From Larix kaempferi (lineage: Eukaryota > Streptophyta > Pinopsida > Pinales > Pinaceae), in assembly GCA_027924585.1 (NCBI GenBank), contig BSBM01000870.1:3347001-3411000 (forward strand): 64,000 nucleotides of DNA, written 5' to 3'. Below are positions 22,001 to 34,987 of this stretch, piece by piece. The notes under the pieces were generated by a model. That model saw nothing but the letters and a program-made list of their open reading frames with translations. It made no database searches and was not told the origin of the DNA. How positions within the stretch are numbered: the stretch's first letter is position 1; every line of letters starts with the position of its first letter. The translations under genes were made by a program, and so were the position numbers.

Positions 22001-24086
22001 CTATTTATTCTTATTATTGCCTTGGCTTCTTTATCTTCTTCTTTGGCATCACCTTCTTGAACTAGTTTATTATCCTCAATTCTTTTACTTTCAGCTTCAT
22101 TAGAGTTGATCTGGTTGCTACATTGTGGAGACATGACTTAAAATGGTCTGATAGACACTGAAATCAATATTCTTATCACTTGGCTACAATGGGAGTTCCA
22201 GATACGTTTTCTCCATCAACATTTTATCAAATGTACCCCATTGCAAATTGTTGTAAGGATCTATATTATATTTTGTATCTCCATAAAAAGGCCCTATGAA
22301 AAAGGCCTCATGACATCCTAAGCTTCCAGTTCTATTATACGTTTACCTATGGGTAATCCTCTTTAACTGTCTCTTTCTACTTACGCTATCTTTTTGGAGC
22401 CATATTTTTGTCTTGTAGCTCATTCATATTGACGACAACATAAATCAGTAGAGTCATAAAAGTTATATCTACAGTGTCCATAATCTCTTTTCCATTTGTC
22501 TCGTCACCAAAATCTAGGTGGGTCTCTTGATAAATAAATATTATAGAGAATACTTTTAAATATATTTATTTCCAGACACCTAGCTACCCTGAATCATTGA
22601 CTATAAAAATTTATGTGCAGGTGTAGAAGCACCCTCATTTTCAATCAATTTATGAGCAAGAGTAACATGAGAGTAATCCAAATGTACCTTGACTAAGGAA
22701 GTTGCTTGAAATCTCTGAACTACAACATCTGTTCTTCCCCAAGGCGAACCAGTTGCTGTCAAATTAGCCTTCATCTCTTCATCTCTTCTTTGGCAGCTAG
22801 TATTTGAGGCACAAGTTGCATTTATGCTCCGTTAATTTTATGAATTATGTAGGGCAATAGTAGACTTACTTCAGAATTTGATGACGATGATGCCATATAC
22901 CAGAGAAATAGAAAATAAGCAAACTTTCTTGGTTGGTTTATTTGTAATGAAATATGTTATGTTTAAGGAGAAAACCTAGGAGTCTCAAAATGTTTGGGCA
23001 TATAGGCTAGTAGAGCTAATGAAATTTGATTTAAATAGTCAACAATTGGTAAAATATGGTAAGGCACTAACATATATTAATTATTGATATGAATTTTCTT
23101 GATGAAGTGGTTTTTTTTGTAAAAGGATGTTAATAAGTATATAGGGGTTTAGAAGTAAAAATAAAAATAAAAAATGAAACAATGATTTTAAAAGTAGGGG
23201 GGTTATTAGACATTTGCAAAACATAGATGTTTGGAATAAATTTTACTAAGTGATATCTTGAGAGCATCCCTGAAGAAACTACATACATGAGTGCAATAAA
23301 AAAGTGCAATGCAAGAAAGTATGATGGATACAAAGTATTGCAAATAAGTGTGATGCAAATGCATGTAGGATAGATGGATACAAAAAAGTGAAATGAGCAT
23401 ATGGGATGTCGATAATGACAGAGGGACATAATAGGAACAAGAGCACCACAATAAGCATGCACATGGATCCTACATGGAAGGTATGCACATTAGAGGAGAG
23501 TGTGTGATAGAAGTGAGGCAAGTCAAGCAGGTTTAAGCACATGTTAGAAAATTCCACACAAAATGGACATGATAGAAATCAGGCACAACAATGATGAGTA
23601 TGGCAAGCACACATGATAGATGGATATTTTGAAGGGGCATGGAAAGGTTGTGGTGGATACCAATAGAGACAAAAATATGTTTGAAAATTCCAAAAAGGAT
23701 AAAAATTATGGTTTTCAAGTGAATTAGGTTAGCAATAATGAAAAAAGTATCTAGTAAATCCATAGCCAAACCCAAGGGATTTTTTTAGAGTAGAAAGGTG
23801 CATTTTTCTAAATCTTTACATGTATCTTGATTCTTGGTAATGAGAATGAGGAGACCTTTTTCCAAGTTGTAATCTATATTTTAATGTTCTTTAAGTGACT
23901 AATTATATTAGGATCTAATATCATGGAGTGTATTATATGTTCTAATATAAATGAAAAACTACTTAGGTCTATAGGGTTTGAAGTTTTGGAGAATGGGGCT
24001 CATTGTGCTCCTGATTGCGCCACTAAGTTTAGTTATATACCTTTTACAACATTTTTTACCTACACATAATTCAAAAATACAATATA
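19091..24086. other. Intergenic DNA, no supported gene
   Basis: AT-rich sequence with short ORFs on both strands lacking recognisable domains. I looked for the remaining CDPK kinase exons on the minus strand and found none. Hydrophobic minus-strand ORFs at 23130-23775 overlap one another in several frames and look like compositional artefacts. One exon-like minus-strand stretch is listed separately at 22608-22835. Confidence 0.5.
22608..22835 (-). other. Exon-like open stretch, unknown
   Basis: About 75 minus-strand codons without a stop, including MKANLTATGSPWGRTDVVVQ and HLDYSHVTLAHKLIENEG. Just upstream (about 22870-22895) the minus strand has ATG followed by ASSSSNSE and a consensus donor GTAAGT. 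The composition looks more like coding sequence than its surroundings. I do not recognise a family, and an intervening stop separates the two parts. It may be a gene relic. Confidence 0.25.
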
Positions 24087-24091
24087 GTAAG
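24087..24091. repeat. Target site duplication GTAAG, left copy (copia-1)
   Basis: GTAAG precedes the left LTR of copia-1 and recurs at 29919-29923. Confidence 0.9.
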
Positions 24092-24788
24092 TGTTAGAAA
24101 ATTATTACACCTAGGACCATAGTCTCATGATGATAATTTATGTCCAATGGTTCAAGCAAAGGTCAATGATGATTATCCAAGTTTGTTAGGCAATTAACGA
24201 CCAATTCCCCCACCTAGGCCCCCAATTTTGGTCAAACAGTCAGTAAGTCACCCTCATTTATGGCTACCACCCTCATTTATTACCATTACTTACCCGAGGA
24301 TCACCCTTATCCCCTGTTTTGTGGATATGAGTTTGAATTGAGGCACATAAGTATTGAATGTTGTCATTTTTCCTCCTCTTTAGCAATTTTGGCCTACCCT
24401 AGGCCACCTACACTCCACCAAATCCTCCACCACTCATGTGATACCATAATTAATGTCCTACCATGTCATACCAATGTGAATATTAGTAATTCGTGATAGT
24501 TTAGAGTGATTTGGGAGACTATTGGTCAACCTAGGGGGATTGAGGCCCAATGTAAGCTAACCACTTGTAGCTCATTATGATGCCTCCAAAGGCTTATGAT
24601 TTTTCCCAAATGTAATATAATGGTGCTCACAACTCATTTCTCGGTTCGACAGTAATAGAACAACCTGCTATTTGATCATTTGTGTGTATATTGTGCCTCT
24701 TTTACATTGTTTTCTTATATACTTAGTCAAATTCTTGATTGTGAGGATATATTTAGCTAGTATATCCTACTTTAATTTGAATTTCACA
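24092..24788 (+). repeat. copia-1 5' LTR
   Basis: 697 bp, TG ... CA, matched by 29225-29918 with scattered substitutions and small indels. Same TGTTAGAA start as copia-2. Confidence 0.93.
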
Positions 24789-24800
24789 TGGTATCAGAGC
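24789..24800 (+). other. copia-1 primer-binding site (tRNA-iMet)
   Basis: TGGTATCAGAGC directly follows the 5' LTR. This is the standard plant copia sequence complementary to the initiator tRNA-Met 3' end. Confidence 0.95.
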
Positions 24801-25057
24801 TATTGGATCTTTTATTCGAACCAAACTACTTCAAAGGTGCACTAGAAGCAGTGGAGCAACCACAAAAATCCCTGTGGCCATTTCCTTGAAGCCATTGGAG
24901 AAATCCTTTGGAGTCCACCTAAGGTGTGATGCGCTCCCGAATGTTCCCTCTATCAATGCAGGGTTCTGATTATATAGTTAAGATCCCCTCCTGAGTGGTT
25001 GACTATTTACATTGCATGTTTACAATGTTCTTTGTCACCAAGTGCACAAGCTACATA

Positions 25058-28000
25058 ATGGAGCAATCTCATGTCATATTGCTCAATCCATTCAACTACT
25101 TTCAGTGGAAGGACGAAATGATAATCCAGATTAGATCCAAGGGTCTCTTCAGTGTTACCATGGGGACTGAGAATGAGCTGAATTCTGTAGTAGAGAATTC
25201 AAAGTTCTTAAACAGAACGGATGAATCTTTTGGCATGCTTTGTATCAGCATCTCAAGAGACCTCTTGTTTCATATAAACAGTCTCACTACTCCAAATTAA
25301 CTGTGGCTGAAGCTTGAGTCACTATTTGGAAAGAATGATGAGTTGAGGGGCCATCGAATTGAGAATGAGTTGATCTCTCTAAGCCCAAGCAGTTTCGACA
25401 CCATCCAAGACTTCTTCACCAAGTTCAAATCCTTGGTCTTGCAACTCAAGCCATGTGGCATTGACAAGAAGGACTAAAAATTGGTGTGTCCGTACTTTCG
25501 AAGTTGGGTCCTGAGTACTCTATGTTTGTTTCAACATTCCATTCCACCAAGATCACTGTTTGAAACTGGAGTATTTCATCTTTGGAAGAATTCATGGAGA
25601 TTATTACATAAGAACAAGATAAGTTGGTCCAAATGGGTACCATCAAGCCATCAAAGGACCAAGTTCTTGCAGTTGGTGATTTGAAGCATCAAAGGGGAAG
25701 TAGAAGGCCAAAGGTTTGAAGCATCAAGAGAAGAAGAAAGACAAAGAAGCCCAGATCTTTCGAAGGGGTTTCGAATCCTAGAAAGGATAAAGGAAAGAAG
25801 AAGGAGAAAAAAAAATGCACTTACTATCACAAGGGTTGGCATCTTGAAAGTGCATGCATGAATAATACCTTTGACATGATGGCTCATATCCTTGAGAAAA
25901 ACAACATCCCTCTTCCTAAAGGAGCAAAGAAGAAGGCGGGTGGTTTTGAAGACAAGGAGAGATGCCATGCATTGATGGCTAGTACCTTTGAATCCTATTC
26001 TTTCATCATAGATTCAAGTTCCTCAATGAACATGGATTCCGCAAGAGAAAATTTATATACTCTTTCACCATACAATGGTCCTCCTATTCTCATGCATGAT
26101 GACTCAGAGATCCCAGCGAGAGGCATTGGAAGGATCAATTTAGATAATGGGTACTTCAACAATGTGTTATATGTTCCTGATCTTGCAACATATGTCCTCT
26201 CTCTTTACCAAATTACCCATACTAGTTTGGCTAAGAGAGTGATTTTCACTCAAGAAGATGTGGAAATTTCTAAAGTTTCTACAAGCAAAGTGGTAGCAGT
26301 TGGTTTTGCAGATCATAAGTCAAGGATGTACAAGTTTTCACACTTTCTTCCTTACTCTTATCCTAATGTTATTCTATAACATGTTAATGAGGTCAGTAGA
26401 ATTTGGAATGAGAGGTTTGGACACCTCAACTATAGATATCTTCAATCCTTGAGAAAATAAAACATGGTTGAAGGACTTCCAAGCATCAAATTCTCCAAAG
26501 GAACCTTTAAGGGATGCATTGTTTAGAAGCATGTAGAGAACAAGTTTGAGAAGGGGAAGGAAAGAAGAGATACTAAATGTCTTGATTTGATACATTCATA
26601 TGTGATAGGATCTCTTCCTAAAACCTCCTATGGAAACTCAAAATGTGTCCTAACATTCATTGATGATTTTTCAAGATTTTGTTGGGTGTTCTTTCTCAAG
26701 CTAAAATCTGAAGTGTTCCATTCCTTCAAAGTTTTCAAAGCTTCAGTGGAGAAATTCAATGGGACGAAGATAAATGTATTAAGGACTAATAATGGAAGGG
26801 AATATGTCAATAAGGACATGCATCATATATTTTAATAAGACGACATTCAAATGCAACATTCTGTGCCTTACACAACAGAATAAAAATGGTCTGGCAGAGC
26901 ACAAGAATAGAGCATTCAAGGAGATGGCTACATGTATAATGGAGGCTAAGTCCTTGTATCATAAACTATGGGATGAATCCATTAACTATTTTTCATATGT
27001 TCAGAACAAATTTCCACACAAATCCTTGGAATACAAGACTCCATTCGAGGCTTGGATGGGACATAAGCATGATGTGTCTCATTTCAGGGTGTTTGGCTCA
27101 AAAGCAGTGGATAGAATACCTCTAGAGAAAAGAAAATCCTTGCATACCCAAATAAAGGAGACCATTATTTTATCCCTCATCTAAAAATAATTTCATTGAG
27201 AGGAGTGTTCGGTTCGAAGAAGAGCCCATGCATGCAATTGACCAAGAAGAAGGGGAATGTTGAAATCCCCCACTTGCAGAGGATGTAAGTGATGCTTCAT
27301 TTTATGATATTTCTGATTTTGATGATTAGGATGAATATGATGGCATTCATGCATATAACTACCCTCCTACAAGTCCCAATTGGGCTAAGAAAACCATACA
27401 AGCAACTGGTGAACTTGCAAGTGATCCACATGAACCTCGGAAAACTAGATCATAGTTTCACAATGCATTGTCTTATTGTGATTAAAATATTCATGGGAGG
27501 TGATTTATTATGGTTGTATATAATCCTATTTCATATGAATAAGCATCACATGATACAATATGGAAAGTTTCCATGCAAGAAGAGATGAAGTCTCTCCATG
27601 ACAGTGAAACTTGGGAGTTGGTTCCTCTTCCTTCCAAGAGGAAGTTGGTGCAATGCAAGTGGGTGTATAGGACCAAAATGGATGTTGATGGTTCTTATGT
27701 GAAGTATAAGTCCATATTGTTAGCTAAGGTATTATCTCAATTCCATGTATTGGAATACACATAAACATTTGCACCTGTGGCAAAAATGGACTCAATCATG
27801 CTAGTTTTGGACATTGCAGCATCAAAGAGATGGAAAGTTGATGATATGGATGTGAAGAGTGTTTTTATTCATGGTGATATCATGAGGATATCTATATAAA
27901 GCACCCTGAAGGTTTCATTCAATATCCTTCACTTGTTTTCAATTTGCAGAAGTCCCTCTATGGTCTCAAGCAAGCTCCTAGAGCTTGGTCTGCCAAGATG

Positions 28001-29043
28001 GACAACTTTCTCCAATCATAATGTTTTGAAAGATGTGGATCTGATACAAATGTCTAGATGCTGCATATTGGTGACTCTATTTTGATAATTGTACTATATT
28101 TTTATGATCTCTTGATCAATGGTAGTTGCATTGAAGAAATAGGATCAATTAAAACTGCACTACATAGTGCATTTTCCACGTATGATCTAGGATTGTTGAA
28201 AGAATTTCTTGGTTTGGAGATTGATCAATCTAATGCAGGGATCAAAGTTTAAAAATAAAAATATGCTTCATATATGATACAAAATTTCAAAATAGTTGAA
28301 TGTAAGGCTGATAATTTTCCCTTCCTTTCAGGGGTAAAACTTCATGATTTGGGTTCCTCAACATTGGTGGACAGTTTGTCGTATAGACAACTAGTTGGGA
28401 GCTTGTTGTATCTCACTCACTCTTGAACAGATTTGGCTTATGCAGTAGGTGTTATTGCTATATACATGAAAGATCTTGATGAGATCCATTGGAAGTCTTC
28501 CAAAAGGATCTTGCATTATGTGCAAGGAACCAAGCAATTTGGGATACACTATGCAACTGTCGTTCATCGCTTGAACTAGTTGGTTTTACTAATTCAGATT
28601 GGGATGGATATAGCACTGACCGAAGTCCACTTATGGTTATGTATTTATGCTTGCACATGGTCCCATTTGTTGTTCTAGCAAGAAGTATCACACTATTTCC
28701 TTATCATAAGTTGAGGGTAAATACATAGGAGCAATGAATGCAACTACACAATGTGTGTGGTTGCAAGGTATTCTTGGGGAGTTTGGCTTTGCATTTGATT
28801 CACCCACAGTCATTTGGTGTGATAATAAAAGTGAAATCAATATATCCATTGATCCAATACAGAGATAGAGGACCAAGCACATAGAGATACAAATGCACTA
28901 CATCAGGATCTTGGTGCATGACTAGATTATCACCTTACAGTATTTCCCATATGCTGAGAAAACTGTTGATATCTTCACCAAGAGTTTCCCAGAAAAGACC
29001 TTCACCTACATTATATCACTCATTGGGGTGGTTGATGCATGGT
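25058..29043 (+). pseudogene. gag-pol: copia-1 gag-pol, heavily degraded
   Basis: Starts MEQSHVILLNPFNYFQWKDE at 25058 and follows the copia-2 polyprotein to about 29043 through many frames. Key residues are lost. The zinc knuckle reads CTYYHKGWHLESAC (second Cys to Tyr, near 25817). The protease has DSS in place of DSG (near 26010). The integrase has HSY for HSD (near 26596) and RTNNG for RTDNG (near 26785) but keeps the Glu of AEHKN. The RT motif reads YFYD instead of YFDD (near 28097). Stops occur throughout. It cannot encode a functional product. Confidence 0.9.
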
Positions 29044-29215
29044 GAAGACTAGTATATTTTCTAGATGATTTTTCATTTCCATTTTAGAGGGGAGGTTTTA
29101 TTCCCATGTGGTTTTCCTCCTTACCTTGGTTACACGGACTAATAAAATTGTAAGAGATGACTTGAGCCTGAGATGCCAAGGACTCATTTTTGTTTTGGAT
29201 ACATAAGTATAGCTT

Positions 29216-29224
29216 GAGGGGGGG
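29216..29224 (+). other. copia-1 polypurine tract
   Basis: GAGGGGGGG directly abuts the 3' LTR, the expected plus-strand primer position. Confidence 0.85.
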
Positions 29225-29918
29225 TGTTAGAACACTATTACACCTACGACCATAGTCTCATGATGATAATTTGATGTCTAATGGTTCAAGCAAAGGTCAA
29301 TGATGATTATCCAATGTTGCTAGGAAATTAATGACCAATTCCACCACCTAGGCACCAAATTTTCGTCAAACAGTCAGTAAGCCGCCCTCATTTATTTCCA
29401 CCACCCTCATTTATTACCACTACTTATCTAAGGCATACCCTTATCCCCTTTTTTGTGGATCTGAGTTTGACTTGAGGTGCCCACGCATTGAATGTGGTCA
29501 TCTTTCCTCCTCTTTGCCAATTTTGGCCTATCCCAGGCCACCTCCACCAAATACTCTACCACTCATGTGATACCATAATTAATGCCCTCCCATGACATGC
29601 CAATGTTCACATTAGGAATTCATGACAGTTTGAGGTGATTTGGGAGACTATTGGTCAATGTAGGGGGGATTGAGGTCTAGTGTAAGCTAGCCACGTGTAG
29701 CTCATTCTGATGCCTCCAAAGGCTCATGATTTTTCCCAAAAATAATATAATGATGTTCACAAATCATTTTTGGGTTGGACAGTAATATAATAAACTGCTA
29801 TTTGATCATTTGTGTCTATATTAAGCCTCTTTTACACTATTTTCTTGTATACTTAGTCAAATTATTGATTGTGAGAATATCTTTAGCTAGTAGATCCTAC
29901 TGTGATTTGAATTTCACA
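29225..29918 (+). repeat. copia-1 3' LTR
   Basis: 694 bp, partner of 24092-24788. It is followed by the GTAAG duplication, which overlaps the copia-2 target duplication. Confidence 0.93.
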
Positions 29919-29925
29919 GTAAGCT
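29919..29925. repeat. Overlapping target duplications of copia-1 and copia-2 (GTAAGCT)
   Basis: GTAAG (29919-29923) is the right duplication of copia-1. AAGCT (29921-29925) is the left duplication of copia-2, repeated at 35679-35683. The two elements thus integrated two bases apart in the same short target and in the same orientation. Confidence 0.92.
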
Positions 29926-30615
29926 TGTTAGAACAGTAATCCACACTTAGTACCATAATCCATAAATTTTTATTGCCCATGTGCTTAATTAAACCATGTT
30001 TTGGATTAAGTGACTATAGTTGGTCAAAAACCCACTTTTGAGAGTGTTCACACCCACTTCCAAGCAAACCAGTTCACCCAGCCTCCTGTTTTGTCCACAA
30101 GTGCACCCTCATTTATTGCTGGTGCGCCCTCTCTCCTTTTTTGGGGGAATTTTAGTTGACCAAGGGCGCTAGGATGGATTTTTGCCCATTTTTTGCTAGA
30201 TTTGGAGCATTTAATGCTCCCTTGGGCCCCCAAACCTCCTCTACTTGCTCACCCACGCCTGCCTTGAGCTCATTAATGACCCAGCATGCTTCAGCCACCT
30301 CCACACCAGAATTCGTGGCTGTTTGGGGTGATTGGGATTGAGTTGGACCCACCTAGGGGGGATTGAGGCCAATTTGGCATTGATGACTTGTACACTCAGC
30401 TTGAGCCACCTAATGCTCTCTATTTTCTCATGGATGTAATAAAAACCTGTTACTAACATTTTCACATGTTAGACAGTCAGTTAATCAAAGATTTGAGCAT
30501 ACATTGTGTGTAAAAATTATCATCTTTTTCAAGTTTTTCCACTGTTTTTGCAAATTAATTCAATTTTGTGAGGTTCTCCATAGCTCCTAGATCTTCTGTG
30601 ATCAAAATACTCACA
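29926..30615 (+). repeat. copia-2 5' LTR
   Basis: 690 bp, TG ... CA, nearly identical to 34988-35678. The short ORFs within it are LTR sequence, not genes; the same frames recur in the other LTR. Confidence 0.95.
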
Positions 30616-30628
30616 TGGTATCAGAGCC
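30616..30628 (+). other. copia-2 primer-binding site (tRNA-iMet)
   Basis: TGGTATCAGAGCC directly follows the 5' LTR. Confidence 0.95.
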
Positions 30629-30665
30629 ATCATGGAGTTAGTGAGTTGCAGGTCAATATTGAGCA

Positions 30666-33600
30666 TTGAACTGCATTCTAGAGAGGATTTCCAGACAAAA
30701 ATTGAGTGTTTTTTGCAGGTGTTTCAGTAGTTTTCTCACCATTAACGCAGCAGTCATGGAAGCAAACCAAATGTTGCTCACACCCTTCAATTTTTTCGAT
30801 TGGAAGGCTGAAATGGTTATCAAGCTGAGATCTAAGGGTCTCTATAGAGTAACCATGGGCACAGAAGTGGAGCCAAATTCTGCTGTGGAGAAAGCAAAGT
30901 ACTACAATCGACTTGATGAAGCTTATGGATTTCTATGCCTGAGCATTTCAAGGGAACTCTTGTTTCATACAAACAATTTGACAACTCCCAATGAAGTATG
31001 GGTGAAGATAGAATCACTCTTTGGGAAAACTGATGAACTGAGAGGCCACCAGCTTGAAAACGAGCTCATTAGCTTGAGCCCAGCGCATTTTGAAACCATC
31101 CATGAGTTCTTCACGAAATTCAAGTCACTGGTGCTTCAACTGCAACAATGTGGAATTGTTAAGAAGGAGGAACAACTGATTCTGTCCATCCTTTCGAAGC
31201 TAGGCCCAGAGTTTTCAGTATTTGTTAGCACATTTCACTCAGCCAAAATGACCCTTCGAAATTGGCAAATGCCATCACTAGCTACCTTCATGGAGTGTCT
31301 CACTCAGGAGCAGGATAAACTAGTTCAGATGGGCACCATAAAATCAAAGGACCAAGCATTGGCAATGGGTGTTTCAAATGCAAGCAAAGGAAAGCAGAAA
31401 GCCAAGAATTTGAAGCAGCAAGAGAAGAGGAAGTTTGACAAGACCAAGTCTGCAGATGGGGGTTCGAATCTGTCAAAGGAGAAGGACAAGAAGGGAAAGG
31501 AAAAGACCAAATGCACCTATTGTCATAGGGGATGGCATCCAGAGAGCTCATGTATGAGGAAAACCATTGACTCAATGGCGCAGCTGCTGGAGAAGAACAA
31601 CATCCCAGTCCCTGAGGGTGCAAGGAAGAAGGAGAGCACCTCAAACCCTGACAATAAGGAGAAGTGTCATGCTTTGGTAGCAGGTACTTCGAATCCCTCA
31701 TCCTTTATCATTGATTCAGGAGCTTCCAGACATATGGTTTCATCCAGAGAGCTCTTCTCCTCTATGCATTCGAATGGTGGCCCAACAGTTCGAATGGGAG
31801 ATGATTCAGAAATCCAGACCAAAGGGATTGGTAGGATTGACATGGAGCATGGCTATTTCAGTGATGTGCTCTATGTACCTTCATTGGCTGCAAATTTGCT
31901 ATCAGTCTATCAAATGACCCATACAGGAGAAGCCAAGAGAGTGACATTTACTCCAGATTTGGTAGAAATCTTAGAAATCTCCTCAAATCAAGTTGTGGCT
32001 GTAGGGTATGCAGATCATGATGAGAGAATGTATAAATTCTCAAATTTTATTCCAAATTCTAGTGACCATGCTCTTGTCTCTCATGCCAACGAGACCTCCA
32101 AGTTGTGGCATGAAATATTTGGTCACATGAACTACAAATATCTCCAGCATTTGCACAAGGACGAGATGGTGGAAGGGCTTCCAGAAATCAGATCTTCAAA
32201 TGGTGCATGCATTGGGTGTGTAGTTGGAAAGCATCCTGAGCGCAGCTATGAGAAGGGAATGGAAAGGAGAGCCACTCAACCACTTGGATTGGTACATTCA
32301 GACCTCATTGGTCCTCTTCCCACTCCATCATATGGTGGATCAAGGTATGTACTTACATTCATAGATGACTACTCTCGATTCTGCTGGGTTTACTTCCTTA
32401 AATTGAAGTCAGAAGTGTTTGAGAAATTGAAGATTTGGAAAGCCCTAGTGGAGAACCATAGTGGTCATAAGATAAAGATCCTTAGGACTGATAATGGAAA
32501 GGAATATGTGAATAATAACATTCAGCACCTTTGTGAGGAATGTGGCATCCAAATGCAACATTCAATCCCCTACACACCTCAGCAAAATGGTGTGGCAGAG
32601 AGGAAAAATAGATCTCTCAAGGAGATGGCTACTTGCATGATTGAAGCTAGGGATCTAAGCCCTAAGCTATGGACTGAAGCCATCAATTGTGCTGCTCATA
32701 TTCAGAACAGAGCCTTTCACAAATCAGTCAAAGGAAAAACCCCCTATGAGGCATGGTTTGGCCAAAAACCAAATGTGTCAAATTTCAGGATTTTTGGGTC
32801 TAGAGCATGGGCTCGAATTCCATCAGAAAAGAGGAAGGCTTTGGAGCCACAGAGCAGGGAATGTATCATGGTTGGATATGGTGAGGAAAAAAAGGGCTAC
32901 AAGCTCTTTGACACATCCACACTTAAAACTTTCATTGAGAGAAGTGTGCAATTCGAAGAAGAACCAATTCCAGATTTTGAGCTTGCACCGGGGGAAAGCT
33001 CCTCTCCTCCACACCTTAATGAGATTAGTGATGATTCCACCTCTGATTTTTCTGATATTGCTGAAGATGACATGGCTGAAGATGACATTTCTGTACATGA
33101 TTCACCATCAAGGCCCAAGTGGGCTGAAAAAATCATAGAAGCTGCAGGTGAATTGGCAGGCAATCCCCAAGAGCCTAGGAAGACTAGATCTCAAACAATC
33201 AATGCTTCGTTTGCAAATGAAAGTGAACTTGCTGATCACTGTTATATGATGATTGGATCTGATCCAACATCATATCAGGAAGCTGATCATGATCCAAGGT
33301 GGAGAGCAGCAATGCAAGAAGAATTCCAGTCTCTCCAAGAGAACAAAACATGGGATTTGGTGCCTCTTCCTCCCAAGAGGAAACTTGTGCAATGTAAGTG
33401 GATTTTCCGAACCAAACCTGTTGCTGATGGTTCTGATCTGAAGTATAAGGCTATGTTAGTGGCTAAGGGATACTCACAAATCCATGGTGTGGATTATACA
33501 GAGACCTTTGCACTGGTTGCAAAGATGGACTCAATTAGACTAGCTCTAGCCATGGCAGCTAGTAAAGGTTGGGAAGTTCACCACATGGATGTCAAAAGTG

Positions 33601-34795
33601 CATTCTTGCATGGTGAGATACAGGAAGAGATATATATGCAGCAACCTGAAGGATTCCAAGAGGATCCCACACTTGTATGCAGGTTGAAGAAGTCACTCTA
33701 TGGACTCAAGCAAGCCCCCAGGGCTTGGTATGCCAAAATGGATGCTTTTTTGCTCTCAATTGGTTTCTGTCGATGCAAGTCTGATCCAAATGTTTATTTG
33801 CAGCATTGTGATGATAATTTGCAGGTCATTGTACTTTATTTTGATGATCTCTTAATTACAGGGAGCTGCACCAAACAAATTGGCTCAATTAAAGCTTCTT
33901 TGCACAGTGAATTTGCCATGAGCGACCTAGGATTGCTAAGGCAATTTTTGGGTTTGGAAATTGAGCAATATGAGAGAGGTATATTGCTGAGTCAACCTAA
34001 GTATGCTTCAGACCTGTTATTCAAGTTTAAAATGGTTGAATGTAAGGCAGCCAAGTGCCCATTCCTTTCAGGCATAAAAACTAGGTGAATTTGAAGACTC
34101 TCCATTGGTGGATTGCACACTCTACAGGCAGCTAGTCGGAAGTTTGTTGTACCTTACACATACAAGACCTGATTTGTCTTATGATGTAAGTGCTGTAGCA
34201 AGGTATATGCAGCAGCCACATGAGATCCATTGGAAGGCAGCCAAAAGGATCCTCCATTATGTCCAAGGAACAAAGAACTTCGGGGTACACTATGCAGCTG
34301 GTTCTTCACTTCAACTAGCTGGATTTTCTGATTCCGATTGGGCGGGAGATCCCATCGATAGAAAGTCCACTTCAGGTTTTGTGTTTATGTTTGCTGAAGG
34401 TCCCATTTGCTGGTCAAGTAAGAAACAAGCATACAATTTCTCTTTCATCAGAAGAGGCCGAGTACAGGGCAGCAGTGAACGCAGCCACACAGTGTGTTTT
34501 GGTTGCAAGGCATTCTTCGGGAGTTTGGTGTTGCTATTGATTCTCCAACCAATATTTGGGTGGATAATCAAAGTGCCATCAAGATATCTACTGATCCAGT
34601 ACAGAGGCAAAGAACAAAGCACATTGAGATCCACATGCATTTACATTCGGGGCTTGGTGCATGACAGGGGTAATTTCACTGCAGTATTGTCCATCCACCG
34701 AGCAAACTGCAGACATTTTCACCAAGTGCTTTAATGAGAAGACCTTCACTCACTTGAGAGCTTTGCTTGGAGTGAGTGATGGATGGTGATTGCTG
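30666..34795 (+). pseudogene. gag-pol: copia-2 gag-pol, intact to RT then frameshifted
   Basis: Open from 30666 to 34088 (1140 codons). The likely true start is the Met at 30756 (MEANQMLLTPFNFFDWK). Domains: Gag of the UBN2 type; a CCHC zinc knuckle CTYCHRGWHPESSC near residue 283; protease IIDSGAS near 350; an integrase zinc region followed by D-D-E residues (VHSDLIG near 546, RTDNGKEY, VAERKN); RT with YFDDLL near 1058 in place of the common YVDD. The chain then breaks at a +1 base in AAAAA (34076-34080). The rest of RT and RNase H (TLYRQLVGSLLYLTHTRPDL, SDSDWAGD, WSSKKQA) follows in another frame. Further +1 insertions lie near 34432, 34497-34500, 34640 and 34669. Without these the homology would run to a stop near 34790. 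Confidence 0.92.
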
Positions 34796-34978
34796 CAATT
34801 TAATTGCAGGTTCAGCCCCATGTCCATTTTTTGAGGGAAGTTTTTATCCCCATGAGGTTTTTACTTCTTTTCCTCAGTTCATATGGACAAATAAAATTTA
34901 TGTTTGTATTGAGGTGACTTGAGCCTTTGTTGCCAAGGCCTCCCACTTATCTTTCATGAGATGTACTAAGTTATGGTT

Positions 34979-34987
34979 AAGGGGGGG
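34979..34987 (+). other. copia-2 polypurine tract
   Basis: AAGGGGGGG immediately before the 3' LTR. Confidence 0.85.

Larger units (their letters stand above)
24092..29918 (+). mobile_element. Ty1/copia element copia-1 (old, decayed)
   Basis: A 5827-bp element with LTRs at 24092-24788 and 29225-29918, both TGTTAGAA ... TTTCACA. It has an initiator-Met primer-binding site, a G-rich polypurine tract and a GTAAG target duplication. The internal region is colinear with copia-2 but full of stops and frameshifts. The LTRs differ visibly more than those of copia-2, so this is the older insertion. Confidence 0.93.

Noticed and set aside
23130-23775. Overlapping hydrophobic minus-strand ORFs
   Set aside because: Four frames overlap, there is no conserved motif, and the region is low-complexity A/T with repeated ATGGAT-type phrases.
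30048-30352. Short ORFs in the copia-2 LTR that recur at 35110-35414
   Set aside because: The recurrence is only because they lie in paired LTRs. They overlap on both strands and have no domain.
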